From NCBI GenBank assembly GCA_937868205.1, contig CALMMC010000155.1:1-34484 (forward strand): 34,484 nucleotides of DNA, written 5' to 3'. The notes under the pieces are model-generated. The model made no database searches, had not been told where the DNA came from, and saw only the letters and a program-made list of their open reading frames with translations. Shown here piece after piece: positions 1 through 6,911 of the stretch. Position numbers and translations under genes: made by a program. This stretch comes from JAAZPG01 sp012797375. GTDB lineage: Bacteria; Acidobacteriota; Aminicenantia; Aminicenantales; UBA4085. Every line of letters begins with the position of its first letter. Positions within the stretch are counted from its first letter, which is position 1.

Positions 1-18
1 GGTACAGGAGGCGCAACC

Positions 19-750
19 ATGGCTCTGAAAGTCGGTATCGTCGGGTTCCGCGGCATCGCGGTGCCTCACGCTGATTCGCATCAGGCCGATCCGCTGGCCG
101 ATCTGGTGGCCAATCCGGGCTGCTATCCCACCAGCGTCCTGCTCCCCCTGGTCCCTCTGCTCAAGGCAGGTCTCGTGGACGCACACGACATCATCGTGGA
201 CAGCAAGAGCGGCGTCTCGGGCGCAGGCAGGGCGCTGTCCCTGAAGACCCATATCTGCGAGAGCGGAGAGTCGTTCTCGGCCTACAAGGTCGGCCGTGCC
301 CACCGCCACATACCGGAGATCGAACAGGAGCTGAGCAGGGCGGCAGGTTCCGGGGTCACCATCGAGTTCACCCCGCACCTCATCCCCATCAGCAGGGGCA
401 TGCTCTCCACCATCTATGTGACCACATCGACGGACGACACTGAGCTCGGGAAATGCCTGAAGAGCTTCTATGCAGGGTCTCCGTTCGTCCATATCATCGA
501 CGGCCAGCCTTCCACCAAGGACGTCCGCGGCACCAACCGGTGCCTGATGAACGTCACGAAAAACAGGAACTCCCGCAGGGCCACGCTGGTGAGCGCCATC
601 GACAATCTCACCAAGGGGGCATCCGGCCAGGCCGTGCAGTGCATGAACCTCATGTTCGGACTGGACGAGGCCCGCGATTTCGCCCGGCGGCTCCTCCGCC
701 GCGGCCGGAGCGAGGACGCCGCTCCGCCGGCCGGAACCGATCCGGTCTAA
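19..750 (+). CDS. argC: N-acetyl-gamma-glutamyl-phosphate reductase (ArgC), internally deleted
   Basis: ArgC reduces N-acetyl-glutamyl phosphate with NADPH in arginine synthesis. The reading frame starts with a good Shine-Dalgarno (AGGAGG, 7-12) and the typical first strand (KVGIVGFRG). It then jumps almost at once to the catalytic-domain motif NPGCYPTS, with the nucleophile at Cys35. In full-length ArgC this Cys lies near residue 150, so roughly 115 residues are missing. The rest of the catalytic domain is intact: SGVSGAGR, the HRHxPEI segment, FTPHLIP, and DNLTKGASGQAVQ near the end. The nucleotide-binding fold is therefore mostly gone, and the protein should not work as a reductase. Residues 13-27 contain IAVPH, which recalls an inner strand of the lost Rossmann fold, so two deletions are possible. 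AGG arginine codons seem more frequent than in neighbouring genes. An assembly join cannot be excluded because the gene sits at the window edge. Confidence 0.8.
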   Translation: MALKVGIVGFRGIAVPHADSHQADPLADLVANPGCYPTSVLLPLVPLLKAGLVDAHDIIVDSKSGVSGAGRALSLKTHICESGESFSAYKVGRAHRHIPEIEQELSRAAGSGVTIEFTPHLIPISRGMLSTIYVTTSTDDTELGKCLKSFYAGSPFVHIIDGQPSTKDVRGTNRCLMNVTKNRNSRRATLVSAIDNLTKGASGQAVQCMNLMFGLDEARDFARRLLRRGRSEDAAPPAGTDPV

Positions 751-770
751 TCGGGTTATCAACGACGGTT

Positions 771-788
771 CGCCCGGCCTTCCGGGCG
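771..788. terminator. GC hairpin between convergent genes
   Basis: A perfect 7-bp stem (CGCCCGG / CCGGGCG) with a 4-nt loop lies in the 107-bp gap between the ends of argC and the HAD phosphatase gene. Its place between convergent stops suggests a bidirectional terminator, but there is no T-run on either strand, so this is an inference from position. Confidence 0.35.
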
Positions 789-857
789 CGATCTCCCGGT
801 TTCCGAAATAAGCCGTCCGCCGCGGCCGGCGGGGGCGGTTCCTTGGGTCGATCCCTC

Positions 858-1514
858 TCAGTCGAGAAGCCCGAGAATTTCCGACGGCCGGGAGACAAGG
901 ACTTGAGCCCCGTTCTTCCGGAGCTCGTCGGCCGTCCGGAATCCCCAGAGCACGCCGACGGCGAACATCTTCGCCGCGGCGGCCGTGCGCATGTCGGTGT
1001 TCGTGTCTCCGACGTACAGGATCTCCCCGGGCGGAATATGGAAACGCCGGGCGATATCCAGGGCTCCGGCCGGATCGGGCTTGACCGGAATCTCCTCGCG
1101 GGCGCCGCAGACGAAGCGGAAGGGAACGCCCGGGAAATTCTTTTCCACGACTTCCCGGGTCGAATCGTGGGGCTTGTTGGAGAGAACGGCCAGCGGGATT
1201 TTCCGTTCGGCCAACGCCGCGAGAAGCTCCGGGATGCCGGGATACGGCCGGGTTTTGACGGCGTTGCGGAGGCGGTATTCGGCCCGCATGCCGTCGTAGA
1301 GCTTCCGGAAGGCCTCGGGATCCTCGGCCCGGGAGGAAGGCAGGGCCCGGCGGATGAGCGTCGCCAGGCCGTCGCCGACCAGGATTTTGCATTCCTCCAC
1401 GGTTTTCGCCGGGAAACCCAGCCGGGCGAGGGCGGCGTTCACCGAATCGGTTAAATCCTCGATCGTGTCGAGGAGCGTCCCGTCCAGATCGAAAATGACG
1501 GCTTGAAATCTCAT
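858..1514 (-). CDS. gph: HAD-superfamily hydrolase, phosphoglycolate phosphatase-like (Gph)
   Basis: This is a 218-residue haloacid-dehalogenase hydrolase. Motif I is DLDGTLLDT at the N-terminus (nucleophile Asp9), motif II is VLSNKP, the motif III lysine lies in PVKPDP, and motif IV is YVGDTNTDM. A helical cap lies between motifs I and II, and the order and length fit the Gph/PGMB group. Gph removes phosphate from 2-phosphoglycolate, a product of DNA repair or oxygenase side reactions; related proteins act on other small sugar phosphates, so the substrate is not certain. The ATG at 1514 is preceded by GGAGAA on the minus strand. A sigma70-like promoter can be read about 120 bp upstream. The gene stands alone and converges on argC. 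Confidence 0.85.
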   Translation of the reverse strand: MRFQAVIFDLDGTLLDTIEDLTDSVNAALARLGFPAKTVEECKILVGDGLATLIRRALPSSRAEDPEAFRKLYDGMRAEYRLRNAVKTRPYPGIPELLAALAERKIPLAVLSNKPHDSTREVVEKNFPGVPFRFVCGAREEIPVKPDPAGALDIARRFHIPPGEILYVGDTNTDMRTAAAAKMFAVGVLWGFRTADELRKNGAQVLVSRPSEILGLLD

Positions 1515-1635
1515 GATTCTCCGGGAGGCGAAGACCTGTTCCCGCGGCCGGCCTTATTCACGAATCCATCGGACGGCTCGGCTTCGTCGCGAAGGGGGAA
1601 CACGCCTCATGGCGATCTTATAAAAAAGAGAAGAA

Positions 1636-1665
1636 ATTATACAATTTCAAGATCTTAATGATCAA
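1636..1665 (-). promoter_or_regulatory. Predicted sigma70 promoter of the HAD phosphatase gene
   Basis: On the minus strand TTGATC (1665-1660) and a perfect TATAAT (1641-1636) are separated by 18 bp. The site lies in a short AT-rich patch within GC-rich DNA and would give a leader of about 115 nt before the start at 1514. Confidence 0.5.
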
Positions 1666-1669
1666 GACA

Positions 1670-2110
1670 AACCGAAGGAATGAGAAAGACGGTCCGGAGA
1701 AATCGAACGCCTCCCATCCCGGCCGACGCGCCTCCCTTTTTTTCGGGCCGAAACGGCGAAAGGAGCCTTGTCCCTATCCAAGAACATTGACTAGTTTGAT
1801 CGGCGTCGGAGTCTTTCAAGGGCGTCCCCGAGCTTCCCGCCTCGTTTTCTTTGCGCTCGGATCCAGATCCTTGTCCCTGGGCGACCGGGGGCGGCGGGGA
1901 CGGTCCTCCCATCCCGAGCCTTATCCCGGCCTGGGGAACGAGATAAAAAAAGCATCCGGGAGAAAAGAGGGTAACCGTTTCAGCGGGAGGGGATGGGACG
2001 CCGCCTCCCGTCAAGCCGCTGTCAACCCCATCCAAAAGAGCCTCGTCTCGCCTCCGGCCTCCTTGGGTAAAGAGAAGAGGGGAAAATGATTTACGGCGCG
2101 ATTTGATCCT
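1670..2110. other. Intergenic stretch with no recognised gene
   Basis: About 440 bp between the promoters of the HAD gene and the universal stress gene hold no ORF that looks like a protein: the open frames on both strands are rich in Gly, Pro, Ser and Arg and match no family I know. Two direct repeats are nested here: CCTCCCATCCCG at 1710-1721 and 1905-1916, and CCTTGTCCCT at 1766-1775 and 1869-1878. A G-rich run lies at 1887-1903. I looked for the core motifs of RNase P RNA, tmRNA and SRP RNA and found none. Confidence 0.5.
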
Positions 2111-2140
2111 TTGACAGAGGCGAATTCCGTCTGCTACGAT
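2111..2140 (+). promoter_or_regulatory. Predicted sigma70 promoter of the universal stress protein gene
   Basis: TTGACA (2111-2116) and TACGAT (2135-2140) lie 18 bp apart. A start of transcription near 2147 places the first in-frame ATG (2139) inside the promoter, which supports the ATG at 2175 as the translation start. Confidence 0.65.
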
Positions 2141-2174
2141 GAAAACGTCAAGGAAAAGGGGGGAGGAGGCGCCG

Positions 2175-2624
2175 ATGCTGGCCATCAAGAAAATCCTTTG
2201 CCCGGTGGATTTCAGCGAGCCGTCGCTTTTGGGCCTGTCGTATTCCGCGGAGCTGGCCCGGTTGTTCGAGGCGGACATCGAGGTCATCTATGTCCTGCCG
2301 ATTTTACCTCCCCAGCCGATCGACCCCCAGTTCTCCTTCCAGGTCCCCGAGTACGAAATTCTTCTTCACCGGGACGCCGAAACCCGCCTGGCCGCTCTCG
2401 TCAAGGAAAAGATTCCCGAGGGGATCAAGGCCGTTCCGGTCGTCGGACACGGCAGCGCCGGCAAGGAGATCGTGAAGCGGGCCGAGGAGACGAAAGCCGA
2501 CCTTATCGTGATCTCCAGCCACGGCCACGGCGGTTGGCATCACTTGGTCATGGGCTCGGTCGCCGAACGGGTGATCCGCCACTCGCCCTGCCCGGTTTTC
2601 GTCGTTCGGGAAGCGAGGAAGTAA
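2175..2624 (+). CDS. Universal stress protein, UspA family
   Basis: A 149-residue single-domain USP. It opens with the typical first strand (IKKILCPVDFSEPS) and ends with the nucleotide-binding loop SSHGHGG followed by MGSVAERV and SPCPVFVVR, the G-2x-G-9x-G-S pattern of ATP-binding USPs. Such proteins are small cytoplasmic dimers linked to stress survival; their precise role is usually unknown. The ATG at 2175 was chosen because GGAGGAGG precedes it and because an upstream ATG at 2139 falls in the -10 box. The gene has its own promoter and no co-directional neighbour except tRNA-Glu about 220 bp downstream. A small hairpin (CGGGCG / CGCCCG, 2770-2785) in that gap lacks a T-run. Confidence 0.9.
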   Translation: MLAIKKILCPVDFSEPSLLGLSYSAELARLFEADIEVIYVLPILPPQPIDPQFSFQVPEYEILLHRDAETRLAALVKEKIPEGIKAVPVVGHGSAGKEIVKRAEETKADLIVISSHGHGGWHHLVMGSVAERVIRHSPCPVFVVREARK

Positions 2625-2802
2625 GAAAGGGAAAGGACTGAAAGGAGCGCCGCGGGGGAGACCCGGTCTCGGACGGAGGCGGCGGGGATGCGGAGCGCGT
2701 TTCCGCGGGACAAGAGGTGATCCGCACCTCGGCTTTTGGGTCCCGGGGGCGCCCGGCCGGGGCGAAAGGCGGGCGTTTCCGCCCGAAACCGTCCGTTTTC
2801 GG

Positions 2803-2831
2803 TTGACCTGCCCCCCCCTTTTTGCTATCTT
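2803..2831 (+). promoter_or_regulatory. Predicted promoter of tRNA-Glu
   Basis: TTGACC (2803-2808) and TATCTT (2826-2831) are 17 bp apart and end 11 bp before the mature tRNA, a normal distance for a tRNA promoter. Confidence 0.65.
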
Positions 2832-2842
2832 CTCTACTCCAC

Positions 2843-2914
2843 GGCGCTATCGTCTAGGGGTTAGGACGGATGGTTCTCAGCCATCAAACCGGGGTTCGAA
2901 TCCCCGTAGCGCTA
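2843..2914 (+). tRNA. tRNA-Glu (anticodon CUC)
   Basis: A 72-nt cloverleaf: acceptor GGCGCTA / TAGCGCT with a G-U first pair and discriminator A, D stem GTC/GAC, anticodon stem GATGG/CCATC with loop TTCTCAG (anticodon CTC), and T arm CGGGG-TTCGAAT-CCCCG. The 3' CCA is not encoded; a short T-run follows directly. It reads the GAG codon. Confidence 0.95.
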
Positions 2915-2953
2915 CTTTTTCTCTTTCCTCGCCCGCTTTTAAATTCCGCCTCC

Positions 2954-3703
2954 TCATCCGCGCCCTCCGAGCGTTTTTATGCCGTAGCGTTTTTGCAGGG
3001 CTCCGCCCAGGGCGTCCAGGGGACTCGATCCCCATCCGCCCATGACGTAGACCGAGGGATAGCGCCGCTCCGGATTCTGGAAATAGCCCGGCGGCAGGAT
3101 GACGGCCGCCCGGATCGATTGCGCTTTCCCGTAGAACCGGGTCAGCCGCGGGCTGGGAACGTTCGCCTCCTTGATGAATTCGCTTTCCTTGAATTCCGGC
3201 GCCGGGCCGGCGGGAACGTGAATCAGCAGGTCGAGCGGCCGGCTCATCCTCCCTTTCTCGATGAAAACGACGTTCTTGACGCTCCGGGCGTTGCCCGGGG
3301 CCTGAAGCGTCCGGGCCATGCGGTTGGCCTTGAGGGACGCTTGGACGCCGTACCAGCCGTCCAGGGCGGAGAGGTCGCCGTGCCAGCAGACGGCGTCCCG
3401 GCCTTCGAGGATGATGGCTTCGCCGGGTTTCCATCCGCGGACATCCCAGGCGAAAGTCGGCTGAGGGTCGAGGAGGTCGGGATTATCGATGGGGGCTGAA
3501 GGGTCCCGGTGAAACCCGATGATAATCCGCCCGGACACGGGCGACGGGCTCACCTCCGCGGTGAACGAAACGCGGAGACGAAGCTCTTGGAGCCCGGAGG
3601 TCTCCGGAGTCTCTTGTTCCGCTGCGGCCGACGGAAAAGCTCCGGCCCAAAGACAGGCGAATAAAAAAATCAGAAAGCCGATGATCAGGAACGTTCTTTT
3701 CAC
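2954..3703 (-). CDS. Exported esterase-like protein, C-terminally truncated
   Basis: A 249-residue remnant. A GTG at 3703 is taken as the start because AAGGAG lies just upstream and a signal peptide follows directly (KRTFLIIGFLIFLFACLWAGAFPSAAA). The mature part is a beta-rich N-terminal domain, then a segment typical of the beginning of a putative esterase (enterochelin-esterase-like alpha/beta hydrolase) domain: AAVILPPGYFQNPERRYPSVYVMGG. Full-length relatives continue for well over 100 residues and carry the nucleophile Ser; here the frame ends soon after GALQKRYGIKTLG. The stop lies 40 bp from the 3' end of the oppositely oriented tRNA-Glu gene, so the missing part cannot lie downstream. 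The protein is most likely inactive. The family call rests on the short hydrolase segment and is moderate. Confidence 0.6.
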   Translation of the reverse strand: MKRTFLIIGFLIFLFACLWAGAFPSAAAEQETPETSGLQELRLRVSFTAEVSPSPVSGRIIIGFHRDPSAPIDNPDLLDPQPTFAWDVRGWKPGEAIILEGRDAVCWHGDLSALDGWYGVQASLKANRMARTLQAPGNARSVKNVVFIEKGRMSRPLDLLIHVPAGPAPEFKESEFIKEANVPSPRLTRFYGKAQSIRAAVILPPGYFQNPERRYPSVYVMGGWGSSPLDALGGALQKRYGIKTLGGRG

Positions 3704-4112
3704 AATATTTTCTCCTTGACCGAGGCTGAAAGATCGCGGGAAGGAGTTCTCATCATCCGGCCGCGAAGCCGGCGTCAAAAACGAGGAGATCCGCGCGACG
3801 TCCGCCGCGCGGATCCGCCTCGCTCGAAATCCTCCGGATGATCTTGACGCCCATGAATGACAACTCCTTCTTCCACTACGCAGGAAAAAGGATTCAGGTT
3901 GCCGTCTCTTATGAGAAGGGGGCGGGCGGACCGAAAAAACGCCAGGCCGCGCGGGCCTTTTTGAGGGAGAAGGCGCAAGGAAAAGCTCCCGCCCCCCCGG
4001 CGGATGATCCGGAGGGACGGCCAGGACACGGGAGGAATCGACGGCCGTCTACCCGGCCGCTGGTTTCTCCCCGGGAGTCGGGCGTATAATATCCCCGGAC
4101 GCGGTTCAGCCC
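3704..4112. other. Divergent intergenic region with a strong hairpin
   Basis: About 400 bp separate the esterase remnant from mtgA. The main structure is a perfect 10-bp inverted repeat, GATCCGCGCG (3788-3797) and CGCGCGGATC (3806-3815), with an 8-nt loop. A TTGACG box (minus strand, 3778-3773) is a possible -35 for the esterase remnant without a good -10. Nothing else was recognised; open frames here are short or antisense shadows. Confidence 0.5.
4085..4090 (+). promoter_or_regulatory. -10 box of the mtgA promoter
   Basis: A perfect TATAAT lies 22 bp before the mtgA start codon. No convincing -35 is seen 16-18 bp upstream, so the promoter is either activator-dependent or weak. Confidence 0.45.
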
Positions 4113-4904
4113 ATGAGCGGAACGGAAAACGGCTCTCCCCGGCCGAAAAAAAAGCATGTCTTCGGTAAGGCGGCCGCCGCGGGCGCGGCCTTGCTGATCG
4201 TTTTCGCCGGGATGGTTTGGCTGACCCTGCCGGACGTGGCGGATCTGAAGACGGAGAACCCCAAGTCGACCGCCCTCATCGAGCGCCGGAAGGCCGACGC
4301 CCGGGCCCAAGGGAAAACCCTCGTCGTCCGGATCCATTGGATCGCCTTCGACCGGATTCCCCCGCTCCTGAAAAAAAGCGTCCTCGTCAGCGAGGACGCG
4401 TCGTTTTACGACCATCAGGGCGTTGATTTCGCCGAGCTCAAAGCCTCTTTCAAGAAGGACCTCAAGGAAGGCCGCTTCGTCCGCGGCGGGCGCACGATCA
4501 CCCAGCAGCTGGCTAAGAATCTCTACTTGTCCCCGGCCAAGTCCCCGGTCCGAAAGCTCCGGGAATTCCTGATCGCCCAACGCTTGGAGAGGACGCTGCC
4601 CAAGAACCGGATCTTTCACCTCTATTTGAACGTCATCGAGTGGGGGCCGGGGATTTTCGGAGCGGCGGCCGCGGCCCGGCACTGGTTTGGAAAGGACGTC
4701 GCCGCCTTGACTCTCGAGGAAATGGTCCGGTTGACGGCCGTCATCCCGCGGCCGCTGCGGTCCGATCCGCGGAAAAACGACCGCTGGATGCGGTTCAAGG
4801 GCCGGTGGATCGCCGATACCTTGAGAACCGTCGGGGCGATCGGGGGGGATGACCATCAAGCTCTCGTCCGGGCGTTCGAGGAATCTCGATCCCCCCTCCC
4901 TTGA
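4113..4904 (+). CDS. mtgA: Monofunctional peptidoglycan glycosyltransferase (MtgA)
   Basis: A 263-residue membrane-anchored GT51 enzyme that polymerises lipid II into glycan strands at the outer face of the inner membrane. A basic N-terminus is followed by one membrane helix (about residues 20-40) and then the glycosyltransferase fold. The catalytic glutamate lies in SEDASFYDHQG (Glu94), followed by GGRTITQQLAKNLYLSP and then RKLREFLIAQRLERTLPKNRI, NVIEWGPGIFG and AAARHWFGK. No transpeptidase domain follows, and the length fits MtgA. No clear ribosome-binding site is seen; the leader predicted from the -10 box at 4085 is about 16 nt. A bifunctional class A enzyme is encoded about 10 kb downstream, so this one is accessory. 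Confidence 0.95.
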   Translation: MSGTENGSPRPKKKHVFGKAAAAGAALLIVFAGMVWLTLPDVADLKTENPKSTALIERRKADARAQGKTLVVRIHWIAFDRIPPLLKKSVLVSEDASFYDHQGVDFAELKASFKKDLKEGRFVRGGRTITQQLAKNLYLSPAKSPVRKLREFLIAQRLERTLPKNRIFHLYLNVIEWGPGIFGAAAAARHWFGKDVAALTLEEMVRLTAVIPRPLRSDPRKNDRWMRFKGRWIADTLRTVGAIGGDDHQALVRAFEESRSPLP

Positions 4905-5052
4905 GAACCAAGCCGCTCGCCAGGGGCTTCCGCCGCCGCAGGATCCGTTTCCGTCGGGGCCGGCTCCCGCCGGCTGTCGAAGCTTCGAAACGGTCACCGG
5001 GAGGCCGAACAAAGGAAGAATCCAGGGGCGCGTCCCCGGGATTCGCTTCGCC

Positions 5053-5080
5053 TTGACAGCGGCTCCAATCGGACTAGAAT
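5053..5080 (+). promoter_or_regulatory. Strong sigma70 promoter of the PurF-like gene
   Basis: TTGACA (5053-5058) and TAGAAT (5075-5080) with a 16-bp spacer give a predicted start near 5087, about 118 nt before the ATG. The preceding 148 bp after mtgA show nothing else. Confidence 0.7.
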
Positions 5081-5086
5081 GAGGAC

Positions 5087-5204
5087 TTATCCCGCCTAAT
5101 TCACGAGCCGGGCGCCGGGAGGAATTCACGGGAAGCGCGGATGTCGCCTCGGCCGATTCAGAGGATGTTTTCGCGAATGAGGCGGGGTGATTCAAGGAGG
5201 CCCC
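5087..5204 (+). ncRNA. Possible structured 5' leader of the PurF-like gene
   Basis: The leader begins, four nt after the predicted transcription start, with CCCGCCTAATTC (5091-5102). This pairs with GAATGAGGCGGG (5175-5186), 11 of 12 positions, closing a domain of about 96 nt. The Shine-Dalgarno AAGGAGG (5194-5200) follows directly. An internal CGCCTC (5145-5150) can pair perfectly with GAGGCG (5179-5184) inside the 3' strand of that stem, so two exclusive folds are possible. I do not recognise a known riboswitch class. The pairing is seen in the sequence; a regulatory role is inferred. Confidence 0.35.
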
Positions 5205-6632
5205 ATGGGCGGATTTTTTGGAGTCGCGAGCCGGGCCGAGAACATTTCCGACCTGTTTTACGGGACCGATTACCATTCCCACCTCGGAACGAAGCGGGGC
5301 GGGCTCGCCGTCGTCCGGCCCGAGGGCTTGGTCAAGTCGATCCACAACATCGAAAACACCCAGTTCCGGGCGAAGTTCGATCCCGATCTCGGCGGCTTGA
5401 CGGCGAACCTCGGCATCGGCGTCATCAGCGATTCCGACAATCAGCCGATCGTGATTCATTCCCATCTGGGACGATTCGCCGTCGTCACCGTGGCCGCGAT
5501 CAAAAACATGGACGCGCTCGTCCGCCGGGTTTTCCGCGAGCGGCGCATTCACTTCGCCGAATCCATGGGCGGGGGGGTCAATCCGACGGAACTGGCGGCC
5601 GCGCTGATCAACCAGGAGGATTCGTTCGAAGCCGGAATCCGCAACCTCCAGGACTCGATCGAGGGCTCGTGCTCGGTTCTTGTCCTGACGGAAAAGGGCA
5701 TCTACGCCGGCCGGGATAAATACGGGCGGACGCCGGTCATTCTCGGCGCCAAGCCCGGGGCTTGGGCCGTGACCCTGGAAACGTGCGCTTTCCCGAACCT
5801 CGGTTTCGAGACGGTCCGCGAGCTCGGACCCGGAGAGATCGTTTTTATAACGCCCGAAGGGGCGGAAACCCGGCAGAAGCCCGGCGGCCTCCTCCAGATC
5901 TGCGCTTTTCTCTGGGTGTATTACGGCTTTCCGGCGTCCACATATGAAGGGATCAACGTCGAGGCGGCCCGCAACCGCTGCGGGGAAGCCCTTGCCCGCC
6001 GCCACCCGGCCGCCGTCGATTTCGCCGCGGGGATCCCCGACTCGGGCGTCGGCCACGGCATCGGCTACGCGGCCGCGGCCGGCATTCCTTTCAAGCGCCC
6101 CTTCGTCAAGTACACGCCGACGTGGGCCCGGAGCTTCATGCCTCAGAACCAGGACGTCCGCGACCTGGTCGCCCGGATGAAGCTGATCCCGATCAAGGAA
6201 CTCATCCAGGGGAAGAGGTTCCTCTTCTGCGAGGACTCCATCGTCCGGGGAACCCAGCTGAAGGACACCGTCCAGCGCCTTTACGACACGGGGGCCATGG
6301 AAATCCACATGCGGCCGGCCTGCCCCCCGCTCATCCACGGCTGCAAATTCCTCAATTTTTCCGTCTCCCGTTCGGAGATGGACCTGGCCGCCCGGCGGGC
6401 GATCCGGGAAATCGAGGGAGAGAAGCCGGTGGACCTTTCGCTTTACGCCGACGAGCGGTCGCCCCAATACGAGGCCATGGTGGAGCGCATCCGCCGCCGT
6501 CTCAACCTCACCTCCCTGCGGTTTCAACGCCTGGAGGACTTGATTTGGGCGATCGGGCTGCCCAAAGACCGGCTGTGCACCTATTGCTGGGACGGCGTCG
6601 AGGTCAAAAGCCCGTCCCTGCCGTTCGCCTGA
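5205..6632 (+). CDS. Amidophosphoribosyltransferase-like protein (PurF family) lacking the catalytic Cys
   Basis: A 475-residue member of the PurF family, which makes phosphoribosylamine from PRPP and glutamine in purine synthesis. The C-terminal phosphoribosyltransferase half is well kept: IPDSGVGHGIGYA (residues 277-289), KYTPTWARSF (302-311) and the PRPP loop EDSIVRGTQ (343-351). Cysteines 233, 373/380, 458 and 461 (LCTYC) sit where iron-sulfur PurF enzymes carry their cluster ligands. The glutaminase half is altered. The protein starts MGGFFGV where PurF matures to an N-terminal Cys (CGVFG), and neither the NGN glutamine-site motif nor RGQEG is present (RGGLAVV instead). The ATG at 5205 follows AAGGAGG; an upstream in-frame GTG (5187) adds no Cys. 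It may use free ammonia, or serve another purpose. No other pur gene is in the window. Confidence 0.8.
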   Translation: MGGFFGVASRAENISDLFYGTDYHSHLGTKRGGLAVVRPEGLVKSIHNIENTQFRAKFDPDLGGLTANLGIGVISDSDNQPIVIHSHLGRFAVVTVAAIKNMDALVRRVFRERRIHFAESMGGGVNPTELAAALINQEDSFEAGIRNLQDSIEGSCSVLVLTEKGIYAGRDKYGRTPVILGAKPGAWAVTLETCAFPNLGFETVRELGPGEIVFITPEGAETRQKPGGLLQICAFLWVYYGFPASTYEGINVEAARNRCGEALARRHPAAVDFAAGIPDSGVGHGIGYAAAAGIPFKRPFVKYTPTWARSFMPQNQDVRDLVARMKLIPIKELIQGKRFLFCEDSIVRGTQLKDTVQRLYDTGAMEIHMRPACPPLIHGCKFLNFSVSRSEMDLAARRAIREIEGEKPVDLSLYADERSPQYEAMVERIRRRLNLTSLRFQRLEDLIWAIGLPKDRLCTYCWDGVEVKSPSLPFA

Positions 6633-6748
6633 TCCGGGGAAAACGCCGGCTGCGCTTCGGCTTATTCCACGGGTCCGCAGTCAGGGGACGGGAAGATAAA
6701 TAATCCCTTGAAAATCCGCGGAAGAAGACCGGGGAGGGGAAAAGAGGA

Positions 6749-6822
6749 TGGCTGGGAAGCTAGGATTCGAACCTAGATACCATGATCCAGAGTCATGGGT
6801 CCTGCCGTTGGACGACTTCCCA
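6749..6822 (-). tRNA. tRNA-Gln (anticodon CUG)
   Basis: Read on the minus strand: acceptor TGGGAAG / CTTCCCA, D arm GTCCAACGGCAGGAC, anticodon stem CATGA/TCATG with loop CTCTGGA (anticodon CTG), T arm TAGG-TTCGAAT-CCTA, discriminator G and an encoded CCA (6751-6749). It reads CAG. The other two tRNA genes of the window do not encode CCA. Confidence 0.95.
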
Positions 6823-6836
6823 ACCGGAAGGGGTTG

Positions 6837-6865
6837 AATATAGCGGATTTTCCTCCTCTTTTCAA
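6837..6865 (-). promoter_or_regulatory. Predicted promoter of tRNA-Gln
   Basis: On the minus strand TTGAAA (6865-6860) and TATATT (6842-6837) are 17 bp apart, ending 14 bp before the mature tRNA. Confidence 0.6.
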
Positions 6866-6911
6866 GCCCTTCCGGGCGGCGGGGGGGTTGTGATAATATG
6901 CCCTCCGCATC

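Noticed and set aside
1655..2287. A 210-codon minus-strand frame covering the unexplained stretch.
   Set aside because: It runs into the universal stress gene, has a Ser/Gly/Pro-rich product without domain-like pattern, and lacks a ribosome site.
5091..5186. Assigning the leader to a known riboswitch class (PRPP/ykkC, purine, glutamine, THF).
   Set aside because: The conserved core motifs of these classes are not visible, so only an unnamed candidate is reported.
5187..5204. A GTG start for the PurF-like protein.
   Set aside because: It would place the Shine-Dalgarno inside the coding sequence and still gives no N-terminal Cys.
3909..6527. An 872-codon open frame on the minus strand across mtgA and the PurF-like gene.
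   Set aside because: It is a shadow of two well-recognised plus-strand genes; its product is rich in Gly, Arg, Asp and Pro and matches no family. High GC makes such frames common.
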